This document shows positions 54,375 through 64,000 of a DNA stretch of 64,000 bases, one piece after another (within the stretch, counting starts at the first letter, position 1; each line of letters starts with the position of its first letter). A program made the position numbers and the translations under genes. Source of the DNA: Lutibacter sp. A64 (lineage in GTDB: Bacteria; Bacteroidota; Bacteroidia; Flavobacteriales; Flavobacteriaceae); assembly GCF_022429565.1 (NCBI RefSeq), contig NZ_CP092487.1, positions 460,001 to 524,000 of the forward strand. Direction: 5' to 3'. The notes under the pieces were generated by a model. It made no database searches. It had not been told where the DNA came from and saw nothing but the letters and a program-made list of their open reading frames with translations.

Positions 54375-55574
54375 ATGAAAATATTAACTACAGAAATAAA
54401 AAATAAAGTATTAAAAAGTATGGAGCAAATCCTAGATAAAAATAGGGTAGAATTGCTTCAAGCTAATAAAAAAGATTTAGAAGCATTTAATAAAGATGAC
54501 CAAGCAATGTACGATCGTTTATTAATAAATGATGAAAAAATTGATGGTATGATTACTGCTATTTCTCAGGTTCACTCGCAAGAAGATCCTATAAATAAAA
54601 TAATTACCAATAAAACTTTAAAAAGTGGGTTGCAGGTTGTAAATAAAACAGCACCTTTTGGAACTATTATGATTATTTATGAATCTAGACCAGATGTAAC
54701 TGTTGAAGCAGCAGTATTGGCCTTTAAAGCAAATAATAAAATTTTACTTAAAGGAGGAAAAGAAGCTGTGTTTAGTAACAAGATACTTGTAGATTTTTGG
54801 CATAAATCTTTAAAAAAAAACGGATTGAGTACGGCATATATTCAGTTGTTAACTCTAGATAGAAATGAGACGCAACAATTTTTAAAAAATCCGACAGAGT
54901 CTTTAGATTTAATTGTTCCTCGTGGAGGTGAAAAATTAATTGCTTTTGTAAAAGAACATGCTAAATGTGCTGTGTTGGTTAGTGGTAGGGGTAATAATTT
55001 TGTATATGTAGATGAACAAGCGGACTGGGAAAAAAGTATTGCTGTAATTCTTAATGCTAAAACTAGTAAGATATCGGCCTGTAATGCTGTTGATAAAATA
55101 TTGATTAATGCCAATATTGAAGATTATCATCAAAAGATCACAGAATTAAAGGATATTTTAAAAGAAAGCGGAGTATCGATTTGGGTAGATTCAGCTGCTA
55201 AAAATGTTTTAAATGAAGAGTCTCTTATTACTGAAGAATCTATGTGGAGTGAAGAGTTTTTAGCAATGAAATGCTGTATAGGAATTGTGGATTCTACAAA
55301 AGAAGCTATTGAAAAAATTAATAAATATTCTGGTGGACATTCTGCAACAATTATGACTACTAATAACGAAACTTCTTCATTTTTTATGGAACAAGTAGAT
55401 TGTGCCGCTGTATATCAAAATGCTTCAACAAGGTTTACTGATGGAGGTCAAATGGGAGTAGGAGCAGAACTTGCAATTAGTACAGATAAATTACATCATA
55501 GAGGTCCTCTAGGTCTTAATGAATTAGTTACTAATAAATATTATGTTTATGGAGATGGTCACATACGTGATTAG
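54375..55574 (+). CDS. proA: Gamma-glutamyl phosphate reductase
   Basis: A protein of 399 residues of the aldehyde-dehydrogenase fold with the catalytic Cys in KISACNAVDKIL and the family stretches FGTIMIIYESRPDVTVEAAVLAFKA-type near residue 95 and GGQMGVGAELAIST near the end. It reduces glutamyl phosphate to the semialdehyde. It is the last gene of the pro operon and is followed by a strong terminator. Confidence 0.95.
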   Translation: MKILTTEIKNKVLKSMEQILDKNRVELLQANKKDLEAFNKDDQAMYDRLLINDEKIDGMITAISQVHSQEDPINKIITNKTLKSGLQVVNKTAPFGTIMIIYESRPDVTVEAAVLAFKANNKILLKGGKEAVFSNKILVDFWHKSLKKNGLSTAYIQLLTLDRNETQQFLKNPTESLDLIVPRGGEKLIAFVKEHAKCAVLVSGRGNNFVYVDEQADWEKSIAVILNAKTSKISACNAVDKILINANIEDYHQKITELKDILKESGVSIWVDSAAKNVLNEESLITEESMWSEEFLAMKCCIGIVDSTKEAIEKINKYSGGHSATIMTTNNETSSFFMEQVDCAAVYQNASTRFTDGGQMGVGAELAISTDKLHHRGPLGLNELVTNKYYVYGDGHIRD

Positions 55575-55607
55575 TTTTTTGTAGAATATTATTTTGTAAA
55601 TGTGTGT

Positions 55608-55652
55608 TTAGTCTGCACTTAAAAAATTCATTAAGTGCAGACTAATTTTTTT
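55608..55652 (+). terminator. Strong terminator of the pro operon
   Basis: A 14-bp perfect stem (TTAGTCTGCACTTA and its complement), 10-nt loop and seven T. It also faces the convergent PepSY gene ending at 55668. Confidence 0.9.
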
Positions 55653-55667
55653 ATATTTTATAATGTG

Positions 55668-56225
55668 TTATATATAAAAGAATAAGAAAAGTAAAGGTAT
55701 TAAAATACCTAAAGCGGCATAAATTCCACCTCTTCCAGTAATTCCTTTTTTACCTTTTACCATAAAAAATGATGTTACTGCAAATAGAATTAATGCAGCG
55801 GCATAAAGGTCAGAAAACCAAGTCCAAATTCTATTTGGGTTGTAATGAAGATAATTTACTTCATAAAAAACGGGCCTTTTTTTTAAGTACTCAGCATATC
55901 CTTTTCCGTTCTTAATATTTACCATAATAGAAGATCCGCCTTTTAAAAATATTTTTAATTGGTTTTTATTTTTATAATAATGCTTTTTGTAATTCTTACG
56001 ATTATCAACTTCATCTAATAATTTAAAAATATTCTCTTTAATTGTAGGTGTTTTTTCTAAATTAATAGGTGTTTCAAAATTTTTAATTTCAACAGAATAA
56101 TTAGGATTCCAATCACTCATATGGTTTAATGCTATACCAGATAAGCCATATATTAAGGTTGTTCCAATAAAAAAATAACCAATATCTCTATGAAGAATTC
56201 TACTCCATTTTCGCAGTTGTTTCAT
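55668..56225 (-). CDS. PepSY-domain membrane protein
   Basis: A protein of 185 residues with a PepSY-associated TM layout: KWSRILHRDIGYFFIGTTLIYGLSGIALNH at the N-terminus, a periplasmic middle part and two C-terminal membrane segments. Related proteins work in iron-siderophore or haem reduction at the inner membrane. It lies 10 bp after the OB-fold lipoprotein gene on the same strand, so they form an operon. The exact substrate is unknown. Confidence 0.82.
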   Translation of the reverse strand: MKQLRKWSRILHRDIGYFFIGTTLIYGLSGIALNHMSDWNPNYSVEIKNFETPINLEKTPTIKENIFKLLDEVDNRKNYKKHYYKNKNQLKIFLKGGSSIMVNIKNGKGYAEYLKKRPVFYEVNYLHYNPNRIWTWFSDLYAAALILFAVTSFFMVKGKKGITGRGGIYAALGILIPLLFLFFYI

Positions 56226-56235
56226 TTGAAAATAT

Positions 56236-56763
56236 TTATTCTGTAGCTACATTTGTGTGAGAAACATATTGTAAAGAGTAATTTGAAATATGATTAATTC
56301 CTTCTTTTTTCATTTTATCTCTATACTGTTGAAGGTGTTTCTGTTTGTTATTAAACTGCTCTTCACTAGATGCTCCTTCAGAGTGACTTTTAATATTGTC
56401 TTTTTCCATTTTTAGAAGGTATGCTTCATCTATTCTTTCTTCAAGAACAATTCCAACCACTTTAATTTCATCTCCCATTAAGGCTTCGTCAAATCTTTCA
56501 TCGGCAACTACATGTGCATCACCATCATCTGTTACTAAAAGTATTTTTTTTCCACCGTGTTTACAAACATGGTCAACAATGCCAGTAACTTCAATTTTTT
56601 TGCCTATAAATTCACCTGCTTTTGTGTCAAATTCACCTAAGGTTATTTTTGGTGTATTTAGAATTTCAATAGTTTCTTCTTTATTTTGAACTTCAGATTT
56701 TTTATCAGATTTACAAGAAAAAGCAAGAGAGCTAATAATTATTAAGAATAATAAATTTTTCAT
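56236..56763 (-). CDS. OB-fold lipoprotein of unknown function
   Basis: A protein of 175 residues with a lipoprotein signal (SSLAFSCKSD). The middle (GEFIGKKIEVTGIVDHVCKHGGKKILLVTDDGDAHVVA) is a small OB-like beta-barrel of the type called tRNA_anti-like or DUF4920-like in exported proteins. The C-terminus is a charged helix. The CKHGGK motif suggests metal binding (Cys, His). It leads the operon with the PepSY protein, so a role in metal or redox handling is possible. Confidence 0.65.
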   Translation of the reverse strand: MKNLLFLIIISSLAFSCKSDKKSEVQNKEETIEILNTPKITLGEFDTKAGEFIGKKIEVTGIVDHVCKHGGKKILLVTDDGDAHVVADERFDEALMGDEIKVVGIVLEERIDEAYLLKMEKDNIKSHSEGASSEEQFNNKQKHLQQYRDKMKKEGINHISNYSLQYVSHTNVATE

Positions 56764-56930
56764 ATTGTTTTTTAATTTGATTGGGTTAATTATAAAATTT
56801 ACAACATCTAAATTATATTAGTTTTAAGTTTTATAGTATGATTAAAATCAGTTAATTATGATTTTTTTATATTTTTTTAATAGTTGCTTGTATAAAAATA
56901 AAAGGAATGAATTTTAAAAAAGTTATAAAA

Positions 56931-56965
56931 AAAAGATGCTGTCTAAATTTTAGACAGCATCTTTT
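56931..56965 (-). terminator. Terminator of gltB-gltD
   Basis: A 15-bp perfect stem around GATGCTGTCTAAA, a 5-nt AT loop, and a T-run on the minus strand. It ends the glt operon 29 bp after the gltD stop. Confidence 0.85.
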
Positions 56966-56993
56966 AAATACAATTTTTAGTTAAAGTTAATTA

Positions 56994-58454
56994 TTACATA
57001 GCAGGTAAATCTCCATCTCCTTTTGTAGGTAAATTACTATAACCCATTAAATATTCATCAACTTTTCTTGCAGCTTCTCTTCCTTCAGATATTGCCCAAA
57101 CTATTAAGCTTTGACCTCTACGCATATCTCCAGCAGTAAATACTTTAGGTATATTTGTGCGGTAATCTACATTTGAAGCTTTATAGTTACTTCTAAAATC
57201 TGTTTTAATTCCAAGTTGGTCGCTTAATGTTGCTTCTGGTCCGGTAAATCCAAGAGAAAGTAAGACTAATTCACAAGGCCATGTTTTTTCAGTGCCTTCA
57301 ATTTCAATTAATTCTGGACGTTGACCAGGAACCATTTTCCATTCTACATTTATAGTTTTTAAAGCTGTTAGTTCGCCTTTTTCGTCAACAATAAATTCTT
57401 TAGTGTTAATTAGCCAGTTTCTATCACAACCTTCTTCATGTGAGGAAGATGTTTTTAGCTTTAAAGGCCAATAAGGCCAAGGTGTTGATGGGCTTCTTTC
57501 TCCTGGTGGTTTAGGCATAATCTCAAAGTTAGTAACCGATTTAGCGCCTTGTCGGTTTGAAGTTCCAACACAATCAGAGCCGGTATCTCCACCACCAATT
57601 ACAATTACATTTTTATCGGTAGCAAGTACTTGATCTTTAATTTTTTCACCAAAAACAACTTTTGTTTGTTGTGTTAAAAAATCCATAGCTTGTACAACAT
57701 CTTTATGATCTCCACCTTTAATTGGTAAACCTCTTTTTTGTGTTGCTCCACCACATAAAACTATTGCATCAAACTTTTTTAAGTCTTTTACATCGTAATT
57801 TACACCAACATGTACATTGGTTTTAAATTCTATACCTTCTTTTTCAAGAATGGCAATTCTTCGGTCTATAATTCCTTTTTCTAATTTAAAATTTGGAATA
57901 CCGTAGCGTAATAAACCACCAACTTTGTCATCTCTTTCAAAAACAGTTACAGTATGTCCAGCTCTATTTAATTGTTGGGCAGCAGCTAAACCAGATGGTC
58001 CAGAGCCCACAATAGCTATTTTTTTACCAGTTCTTGTGCTAGGTGTTTGCGGAACTATCCAGCCTTCTTTAAAAGCTCTTTCAACAATGTTTTTTTCAAT
58101 ATTTTCTATTGAAATTGGATCGTCTATAATACCAAGTACACATGCTTGCTCGCAAGGCGCAGGGCATAGTCTCCCTGTGAATTCTGGAAAATTGTTGGTT
58201 GAATGTAGTATCCAAGAAGCTTTTTTCCATTCGCCTTGATGTACCATATGGTTGAAATCGGGAATTAAATTACCAAGCGGACATCCACTGTGGCAAAATG
58301 GAATTCCACAATCCATACATCTTGATCCTTGTTTAGTGATTTCAGCCTTACTTAATGGTTGTGTAAATTCATTATAATGAGTTACACGTTCTTTAACTGG
58401 CTTATATTTTTCGTCTTTTCTTTCGAATTCTTTAAATCCTGTTATTTTTCCCAT
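56994..58454 (-). CDS. gltD: Glutamate synthase small subunit
   Basis: A protein of 486 residues. The N-terminal Fe-S cysteines are in CMDCGIPFCHSGCPLGN and CPAPCEQACVLG; FAD binding is IAIVGSGPSGLAAAQQL, NADPH binding VIGGGDTGSDCVG. It passes electrons from NADPH to the large subunit for glutamate synthesis from glutamine and 2-oxoglutarate. It is 4 bp downstream of gltB. Confidence 0.96.
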   Translation of the reverse strand: MGKITGFKEFERKDEKYKPVKERVTHYNEFTQPLSKAEITKQGSRCMDCGIPFCHSGCPLGNLIPDFNHMVHQGEWKKASWILHSTNNFPEFTGRLCPAPCEQACVLGIIDDPISIENIEKNIVERAFKEGWIVPQTPSTRTGKKIAIVGSGPSGLAAAQQLNRAGHTVTVFERDDKVGGLLRYGIPNFKLEKGIIDRRIAILEKEGIEFKTNVHVGVNYDVKDLKKFDAIVLCGGATQKRGLPIKGGDHKDVVQAMDFLTQQTKVVFGEKIKDQVLATDKNVIVIGGGDTGSDCVGTSNRQGAKSVTNFEIMPKPPGERSPSTPWPYWPLKLKTSSSHEEGCDRNWLINTKEFIVDEKGELTALKTINVEWKMVPGQRPELIEIEGTEKTWPCELVLLSLGFTGPEATLSDQLGIKTDFRSNYKASNVDYRTNIPKVFTAGDMRRGQSLIVWAISEGREAARKVDEYLMGYSNLPTKGDGDLPAM

Positions 58455-58458
58455 ATTT

Positions 58459-61400
58459 TTATGCTGTTAATTCTTCAAACATTTCTTCTTCAGTCTCTAA
58501 ACGCTTTAAAGCGCGTTTGTATTCTATAGGCATTACTTTAACAAAGTTGTTTAAAGTTTTTGCCCAGTCTTTTAATAATTTTTTACCTAAACCACTATTA
58601 GTGTAGTGTACATGTTTTTCAATTAATGCTTTTAATTCAGCAGCATCTTCTTTTTCAATAGCTTCAAATTCTATTGTTTCGGTATTACACAATCCTTTAG
58701 TGAATTTATCATTTGGATCGTAAACATAAGCAATACCACCACTCATACCAGCAGCAAAGTTTCTTCCAGTTTTACCAAGAACAACAACTTTTCCTCCGGT
58801 CATATATTCACAGCCGTGATCACCAACACCTTCTACAACAGTTGTGGCTCCTGAGTTTCTAACAGCAAAACGTTCACCGGCAATTCCGTTTATATAAGCT
58901 TCACCTTTTACGGCTCCAAATAGGCAAACATTTCCAACTATAATATTTTCTTCAGCTATAAAGTCTGCTTTTTCAGGTTTTTTAATAATTAGTTTAGCTC
59001 CAGATAATCCTTTTCCTAAATAATCATTGGTATTACCTTCAATAGTAAATGTTAAACCTGGAGCTCCAAAAGCACCAAAACTTTGTCCGGCAGATCCTGT
59101 AAAGTTTATATTTAAAGTATCTTCTGGTAAGCCTAAATGACCATAAATTTTAGAAATTTCGTTACTTACAATAGCACCAGTAGATCGGTTCATATTACAA
59201 ATAGGGTAACTAAGTGTGGTTTTTTCTTTTCTATAGATGGCTCTGTGAGAATCTTTTAGAAGTGTAAAATCTAACACGTTTGTTAATTCGTGATCTTGTT
59301 TTTCAGTATTTTTTAAAGGCATTTTACTATAGCCTTCAGGTCTATGTAGTATAGATGTTAAATCTAAGCCTTTTGCTTTGTAGTGTTGTATGGCTTTATT
59401 TGCATTAATTTTTTGAGTTTTACCAATCATTTCATCCATGGTTCTAAAACCTAACTGAGCCATAATGCCTCTTAATTCTTCAGCAACATAATAGAAAAAA
59501 TTAATAACATGTTCTGGTGTTCCTTTAAAGTTTTTACGCAATTCTTTGTCTTGAGTTGCAATACCTACAGGGCAAGTGTTAAGATGACATTTACGCATCA
59601 TAATACAACCTGAAGCTACTAAAGGAGCGGTTGCAAAACCAAATTCTTCAGCTCCTAATAATGCTGCAATTGCAACATCGCGTCCAGTTTTTAATTGTCC
59701 ATCACATTCAACAACAATTCTAGAACGTAAATTATTCATTACTAAGGTTTGTTGTGCTTCTGCTAAACCAAGCTCCCAAGGTAAACCGGTGTGTTTTAAT
59801 GATGTTAGGGGAGATGCACCTGTTCCACCATCGTAACCAGCAATTAATACAACGTCGGCTTTAGCTTTTGCTACACCAGCTGCAATTGTACCAACTCCAA
59901 CTTCAGAAACTAATTTTACATTTATACGTGCTTCTCTATTAGCATTTTTTAAATCGAAAATTAATTGCGCTAAATCTTCAATTGAATAAATATCATGATG
60001 TGGTGGTGGTGAAATTAAACCAACAAAAGGAGTTGAATTTCTGGCTTTAGCAATCCAAGGAAGTACTTTTTCACCAGGTAATTGACCACCTTCTCCTGGT
60101 TTTGCTCCCTGTGCCATTTTAATTTGAATTTCTTCAGCATTTGTTAAATAATGCGAAGTAACTCCAAAACGACCTGATGCTACTTGTTTAATTGCAGAAT
60201 TTCTGCTATCACCATTAATATCTTTTTGGAAACGTTTTCTATCTTCACCACCTTCACCAGAATTAGATTTTCCTCCAATTCTGTTCATTGCAATGGCTAA
60301 ATTTTCGTGAGCTTCTCTAGAAATTGACCCATAGGACATTGCACCGGTTTTAAAACGTTTTACAATTTCGGTCCAAGGTTCTACTTCATCTATTGGAATT
60401 GGGTCGTAGTTGTTAAATTCGAACAAACCTCTAATAGTCATTAAACGTTCAGCTTGTTCGTTTACGGTTTTAGCATATACATTATAGCTTTTTTGATCGC
60501 TTAATCTAACTGCTTGTTGCAATTTAGCAACAGTTGTTGGGTTAAACATATGTTTTTCACCACCACGTCTCCAGCGGTAATGTCCTCCAATATTTAAACC
60601 GAGTCTATTTTTAATTAATGTTTTAGGGTATGCATAGTTGTAACGTGCTGAAATTTCTTTTTCAATTTCATACAATCCTACACCTTCAATTCTAGAAGTT
60701 GTAAAAGGAAAATATTTTTCAACAAATTTAGAGTTAAAACCAACAATTTCGAATATTTGTGAACCTCTGTAAGAATGTAATGTAGAGATTCCAATTTTAT
60801 TCATAATTTTTAACAAGCCTTTACCAATTGCTTTATTAAAATTGTCAACGGCTTTTTGTTCATCCATACCAGTAATAAATCCTTCTTTTACCTGATTACG
60901 GATAATTTCGTTTACCATATAAGGGTTAATAGCACTTGCTCCATAACCAAATAAAGTAGCAAATTGATGAGGTTCGCGTGGTTCTGCAGATTCTATAATA
61001 ATATCAAAATAAGAACGTTTACGCATTCTATTCATTTGATGGTTAACATAAGAACAAGCTAATAAAGCTGGTATTGGAGCCATTTCTTTATTTGCACCTC
61101 TATCAGATAAAATAATAATATTATTTCTATTTCTAACGGCGTCTGCAACTTGTTTAATTATATTTTCTAAAGCATCTTCTAAGCCATTTACACCTTTTTC
61201 TTTTACGTAAAGCATTTGAATTGTTATTGCTTTAAAGTCACCAATTTTAATGTTTCTAATTTTTTCTAAATCGTTATTAGAAATAACTGGGTTTTGAATT
61301 CTTAGTTTTTTACACTGTCGTTTAGTGATGCTAAAAATGTTTCTATCTTTTCCTAAGGCAAGGCTAATATCTGTTACAATTTCTTCACGAATTCCGTCTA

Positions 61401-62967
61401 ATGGAGGGTTGGTTACCTGTGCAAATAATTGTTTAAAATAATTAGATATAAGTTGAGGCCTGTCTGATAAAACAGCTAAAGGAGTGTCAATACCCATAGA
61501 ACCTAAGGCTTCTTTACCATTTTGAGCCATAGGTGTAATAACTTCTTGTATATCTTCAAGAGTATAATTGTATAACCTAGAGCGTGTATTAATATCTAAG
61601 GTTTCAATAGGGCATTCTTCATTATTATTAGGAACGTCTTTTAAAAAAACTCTTGTTTCATCTAACCATTTTTTATAAGGTCTTTCAGAAGTAATTCTAG
61701 ATTTTATTTCTTCATCATTAATAATTCTACCTTCATTCATGTCTACTAAAAACATTTTACCAGGTTCTAGTCTACCATGTTTTTCAATATCTTCAGGGGC
61801 GATATCTACAACACCAATTTCTGAAGACATTATTAATTTACCGCTTTTTGTTACGGTATACCTAGAAGGTCTTAATCCATTTCTATCTAATAATGCGCCA
61901 ATATAGTCACCATCTGTAAAAGGTACAGAAGCGGGGCCATCCCAAGGTTCCATTAGGCAAGCATTGTATTCGTAAAAAGCTTTACGTTCTTTAGACATTG
62001 TTTGGTGTTTTTCCCAAGCTTCAGGCATTAACATCATCATAACTTCAGGTAAAGATCGTCCGCTTAAAGTTAAAAGCTCAACAACCATATCCATAGAAGC
62101 TGAATCGGATTTTCCAGGTAAAATTATAGGGAATAATTTTTCTATATCATCACCAAAAAGTTCACTTTTCATAATTTCTTCACGTATACGCATTCTACTA
62201 ACGTTACCACGCAAGGTGTTTATTTCACCATTTTGACACATATATCTAAATGGTTGGGCTAGTTCCCAAGAAGGCATTGTATTTGTTGAAAAACGTTGAT
62301 GTACAAGTGCAAGTCTAGTTACTAAATCTGGTTGTTGTAAATCTGTATAATATGGGCCAATATCTTCTGGCATAATTATACCTTTATATATTAAGGTAGT
62401 ATTTGATAAACTAGATACGTAAAAATAGGAAGCTTCAGACATTTTTGAACCAGCAATGGTATGTTCTGTAATTTTACGTGCCGCGTATAATTTTGCTTTA
62501 AAATTAAGTTCTTTTAAATCGGGATCTTTACTTATAAATATTTGTTCAATAGTTGGTTCAGAATTTAAAGCAATTTCACCAAGTTGTGTAGAATCTACAG
62601 GAACTTTTCTCCAACCTAATATATTTAATCCTTGATTTTTAATTTCTTTTTCAAATTCTTCTTTACAAAAGCGGTATTGATTTTTATTTTTTGGAAAAAA
62701 TACCATTCCAACAGCATATTCTCTTTGCTCAGGTAATTCAAATTCACAAACTCTTTGAAAAAATGTATGCGGAATATCTATTAATAGCCCAGCTCCATCA
62801 CCTGTTTTTCCATCTGAACTAACCCCTCCACGATGTTCTAATTTTACTAAAATCTCTAGAGCATCATGTATAATTTGGTTTGTTTTTTGTCCTTTTAAGT
62901 TGCATATAAAACCAGCTCCACAGTTTTCATGCTCAAATTCTGGTAAGTATAGTCCTTGTTTTATCAT
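58459..62967 (-). CDS. gltB: Glutamate synthase large subunit
   Basis: A protein of 1502 residues. The class II glutaminase nucleophile is Cys16 in HENCGAGFICN, which needs removal of a 15-residue propeptide; the synthase domain carries the FMN site and the 3Fe-4S cysteines in CIMMRKCHLNTCPVGIA; the C-terminal GXGXG helix domain ends the protein (GGIAYVYDPN region). It hydrolyses glutamine and transfers ammonia to 2-oxoglutarate. With gltD it forms the operon that supplies glutamate, also the precursor for the pro genes upstream. Confidence 0.97.
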   Translation of the reverse strand: MIKQGLYLPEFEHENCGAGFICNLKGQKTNQIIHDALEILVKLEHRGGVSSDGKTGDGAGLLIDIPHTFFQRVCEFELPEQREYAVGMVFFPKNKNQYRFCKEEFEKEIKNQGLNILGWRKVPVDSTQLGEIALNSEPTIEQIFISKDPDLKELNFKAKLYAARKITEHTIAGSKMSEASYFYVSSLSNTTLIYKGIIMPEDIGPYYTDLQQPDLVTRLALVHQRFSTNTMPSWELAQPFRYMCQNGEINTLRGNVSRMRIREEIMKSELFGDDIEKLFPIILPGKSDSASMDMVVELLTLSGRSLPEVMMMLMPEAWEKHQTMSKERKAFYEYNACLMEPWDGPASVPFTDGDYIGALLDRNGLRPSRYTVTKSGKLIMSSEIGVVDIAPEDIEKHGRLEPGKMFLVDMNEGRIINDEEIKSRITSERPYKKWLDETRVFLKDVPNNNEECPIETLDINTRSRLYNYTLEDIQEVITPMAQNGKEALGSMGIDTPLAVLSDRPQLISNYFKQLFAQVTNPPLDGIREEIVTDISLALGKDRNIFSITKRQCKKLRIQNPVISNNDLEKIRNIKIGDFKAITIQMLYVKEKGVNGLEDALENIIKQVADAVRNRNNIIILSDRGANKEMAPIPALLACSYVNHQMNRMRKRSYFDIIIESAEPREPHQFATLFGYGASAINPYMVNEIIRNQVKEGFITGMDEQKAVDNFNKAIGKGLLKIMNKIGISTLHSYRGSQIFEIVGFNSKFVEKYFPFTTSRIEGVGLYEIEKEISARYNYAYPKTLIKNRLGLNIGGHYRWRRGGEKHMFNPTTVAKLQQAVRLSDQKSYNVYAKTVNEQAERLMTIRGLFEFNNYDPIPIDEVEPWTEIVKRFKTGAMSYGSISREAHENLAIAMNRIGGKSNSGEGGEDRKRFQKDINGDSRNSAIKQVASGRFGVTSHYLTNAEEIQIKMAQGAKPGEGGQLPGEKVLPWIAKARNSTPFVGLISPPPHHDIYSIEDLAQLIFDLKNANREARINVKLVSEVGVGTIAAGVAKAKADVVLIAGYDGGTGASPLTSLKHTGLPWELGLAEAQQTLVMNNLRSRIVVECDGQLKTGRDVAIAALLGAEEFGFATAPLVASGCIMMRKCHLNTCPVGIATQDKELRKNFKGTPEHVINFFYYVAEELRGIMAQLGFRTMDEMIGKTQKINANKAIQHYKAKGLDLTSILHRPEGYSKMPLKNTEKQDHELTNVLDFTLLKDSHRAIYRKEKTTLSYPICNMNRSTGAIVSNEISKIYGHLGLPEDTLNINFTGSAGQSFGAFGAPGLTFTIEGNTNDYLGKGLSGAKLIIKKPEKADFIAEENIIVGNVCLFGAVKGEAYINGIAGERFAVRNSGATTVVEGVGDHGCEYMTGGKVVVLGKTGRNFAAGMSGGIAYVYDPNDKFTKGLCNTETIEFEAIEKEDAAELKALIEKHVHYTNSGLGKKLLKDWAKTLNNFVKVMPIEYKRALKRLETEEEMFEELTA

Positions 62968-62995
62968 ATAGAATATTATTATTATAGAATGTCTA

Positions 62996-63003
62996 CAAAA
63001 ATA
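62996..63003 (-). promoter_or_regulatory. Promoter minus-7 element of gltB
   Basis: TATTTTTG on the minus strand matches TANNTTTG; transcription would begin about 20 nt before gltB. No good minus-33 TTTG is seen. Confidence 0.4.
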
Positions 63004-63464
63004 GTGAAAAATTGTTGTAGTTTATTTGATAAGTTCGAAAACGTTGTAATTATTATAATAAAAGAATTTAAACGTTGAAAATAATTAAATCTGTAATTTA
63101 TGCTTTAATTATTAAGAAATTGTTAAATGTAATTCGCTTTAAAATTTGAAGTCGTTTTATAAAATGACAAGTTTTAGTGGTTTTTGATTATAAAAATGAA
63201 AGCATTTTAAACTTGAAATTTGATTTTTTATGGTAAATAAGTATATTTATGTGGAATATGTACCGATAAATGTATAAAATTATTAAATTTCAATCTTATT
63301 AGCATTATTTAGAAATATTCTTTAAAAAATATGAAGTAGAATTAGGCTTTAAATTAATTAGCTAAAAATATATTTGAAGCCCTTTTTTAATAAAAAACAT
63401 ATTATTAATATAACTACTAATCTCTGAAGAAATTCAGAATAAAAACCAAATAAATAAATAAAAA
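63004..63464. other. Divergent intergenic region, nothing recognised
   Basis: About 460 bp between gltB and the synthetase gene. It is very AT-rich with no ORF, no strong hairpin and no clear operator; it must hold the promoter of the synthetase gene. Confidence 0.4.
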
Positions 63465-64000
63465 ATGAATTATCAAAAGCATTACAATTACAGTATTGAA
63501 GATCCTCAAAAATTTTGGAAAGAACAAGCTAATGAATTAAAATGGTTTAAAAATCCGGAGACAATCTTATCAAAAGATGAATTTGGAATTGATCGTTGGT
63601 TTGTCGATGGAAAATTAAATATGTGTTATTTAGCGGTAGACAAACACGTTGAAGATGGTTTTGGAGAACAAGAAGCTATTATTTACGAATCTCCTGTAAC
63701 ACAACAAAAAGTATCTTATTCTTATAATGATGTAAAATCACAAGTGGAGCGTTTGGCTGGTGGATTACGTGATTTAGGTGTTCAAAAAGGAGATACTGTA
63801 ATTATTTATATGCCAATGATTCCGCATGCGGTTTTTAGTATGTTAGCTTGTGCGCGTATTGGTGCAATACATTCAGTAGTTTTTGGTGGTTTTGCACCAC
63901 ACGAATTAGCGATTAGAATAGATGATTGTAAACCAAAAGCTATTATTACAGCTACTTCTGGAATGGAAGTTGACCGATTAATTGCGTATAAACCTATGGT
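63465..64000 (+). CDS. acs: Acetyl-CoA/propionyl-CoA synthetase, N-terminal part
   Basis: The gene starts with ATG at 63465 and runs off the window after 178 codons. The N-terminus (YSIEDPQKFWKEQANELKWF) and the core start (VSYSYNDVKSQVERLAGGLRDLGVQKGDTVIIYMPMIPHAVFSMLACARIGAIHSVVFGGF-type, about residues 80-150) are typical of acetate or propionate CoA ligases. The enzyme activates short fatty acids with ATP and CoA. The key lysine and the adenylation core lie beyond the window, so acetate and propionate forms cannot be told apart. Confidence 0.9.
   Translation, partial: MNYQKHYNYSIEDPQKFWKEQANELKWFKNPETILSKDEFGIDRWFVDGKLNMCYLAVDKHVEDGFGEQEAIIYESPVTQQKVSYSYNDVKSQVERLAGGLRDLGVQKGDTVIIYMPMIPHAVFSMLACARIGAIHSVVFGGFAPHELAIRIDDCKPKAIITATSGMEVDRLIAYKPM

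Noticed and set aside
1-64000. CRISPR array or IS element with transposase
   Set aside because: No regularly spaced repeats, no cas genes and no transposase ORF with terminal inverted repeats were seen.

Overview
The window is AT-rich DNA from a Bacteroidota, most likely a member of the Flavobacteriaceae. The evidence is three SusC/SusD-type features (two SusC/SusD pairs, a hybrid two-component regulator), promoters of the TTTG / TANNTTTG type, RteC and CTnDOT-style Tra proteins, DUF6520-like and MauE-like genes, and flavobacterial housekeeping genes. The genus cannot be fixed from what is visible.

Layout. Positions 1-3196 hold the edge of a defence cluster: a cut-off coiled-coil protein, an HNH nuclease, an N6-adenine DNA methyltransferase and an Xre regulator. 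Positions 3290-4146 carry no obvious protein gene but contain a long rod-shaped RNA candidate with its own promoter, plus two further perfect inverted repeats. Positions 4147-13410 hold a peptide-type uptake cluster: SusC, SusD and an S9 serine peptidase, convergent with a MauE-like membrane protein, a propeller-like anchored protein and a small cysteine-bearing secreted peptide. Positions 13579-17584 hold a PAS-AraC regulator and a STAS-like protein divergent from an alpha-oxoamine synthase fused to a GNAT acyltransferase. This block leads straight into the control genes of an integrative conjugative element (ICE): RteC, an excisionase-like HTH protein, a replication/mobilisation-type protein and a P-loop ATPase (17675-20315).

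A polysaccharide utilisation locus (20627-38907) interrupts the ICE backbone. It has a hybrid two-component sensor, SusC/SusD, two paralogous GH5-like hydrolases, four GH43-like propellers, a sialidase-fold exo-enzyme with a CBM9-like tail, and an aldose epimerase. The mix suggests arabinose-containing plant or algal glycans. The locus is bracketed by 149-bp direct repeats (148/149 identical) taken from the 3' end of the P-loop ATPase gene, the layout expected if a circular cargo molecule integrated through that gene. The ICE then resumes with an autoregulated DUF4143 ATPase, an amidase, traEFGIJKMN and a tyrosine integrase (39634-49758). The integrase lies beside tRNA-Ser(UGA) (49999-50083), the likely attachment gene. 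No relaxase, coupling protein or second att copy is present, so the other end of the ICE lies outside the window or cannot be recognised.

Positions 50095-64000 look like ordinary chromosome: aroC, a MarR regulator, a leader region with a threonine-rich small ORF, proC-proB-proA, a PepSY protein and an OB-fold lipoprotein, gltD-gltB, and the start of an acetyl-CoA/propionyl-CoA synthetase gene. The pro and glt genes together link glutamate synthesis to proline synthesis.
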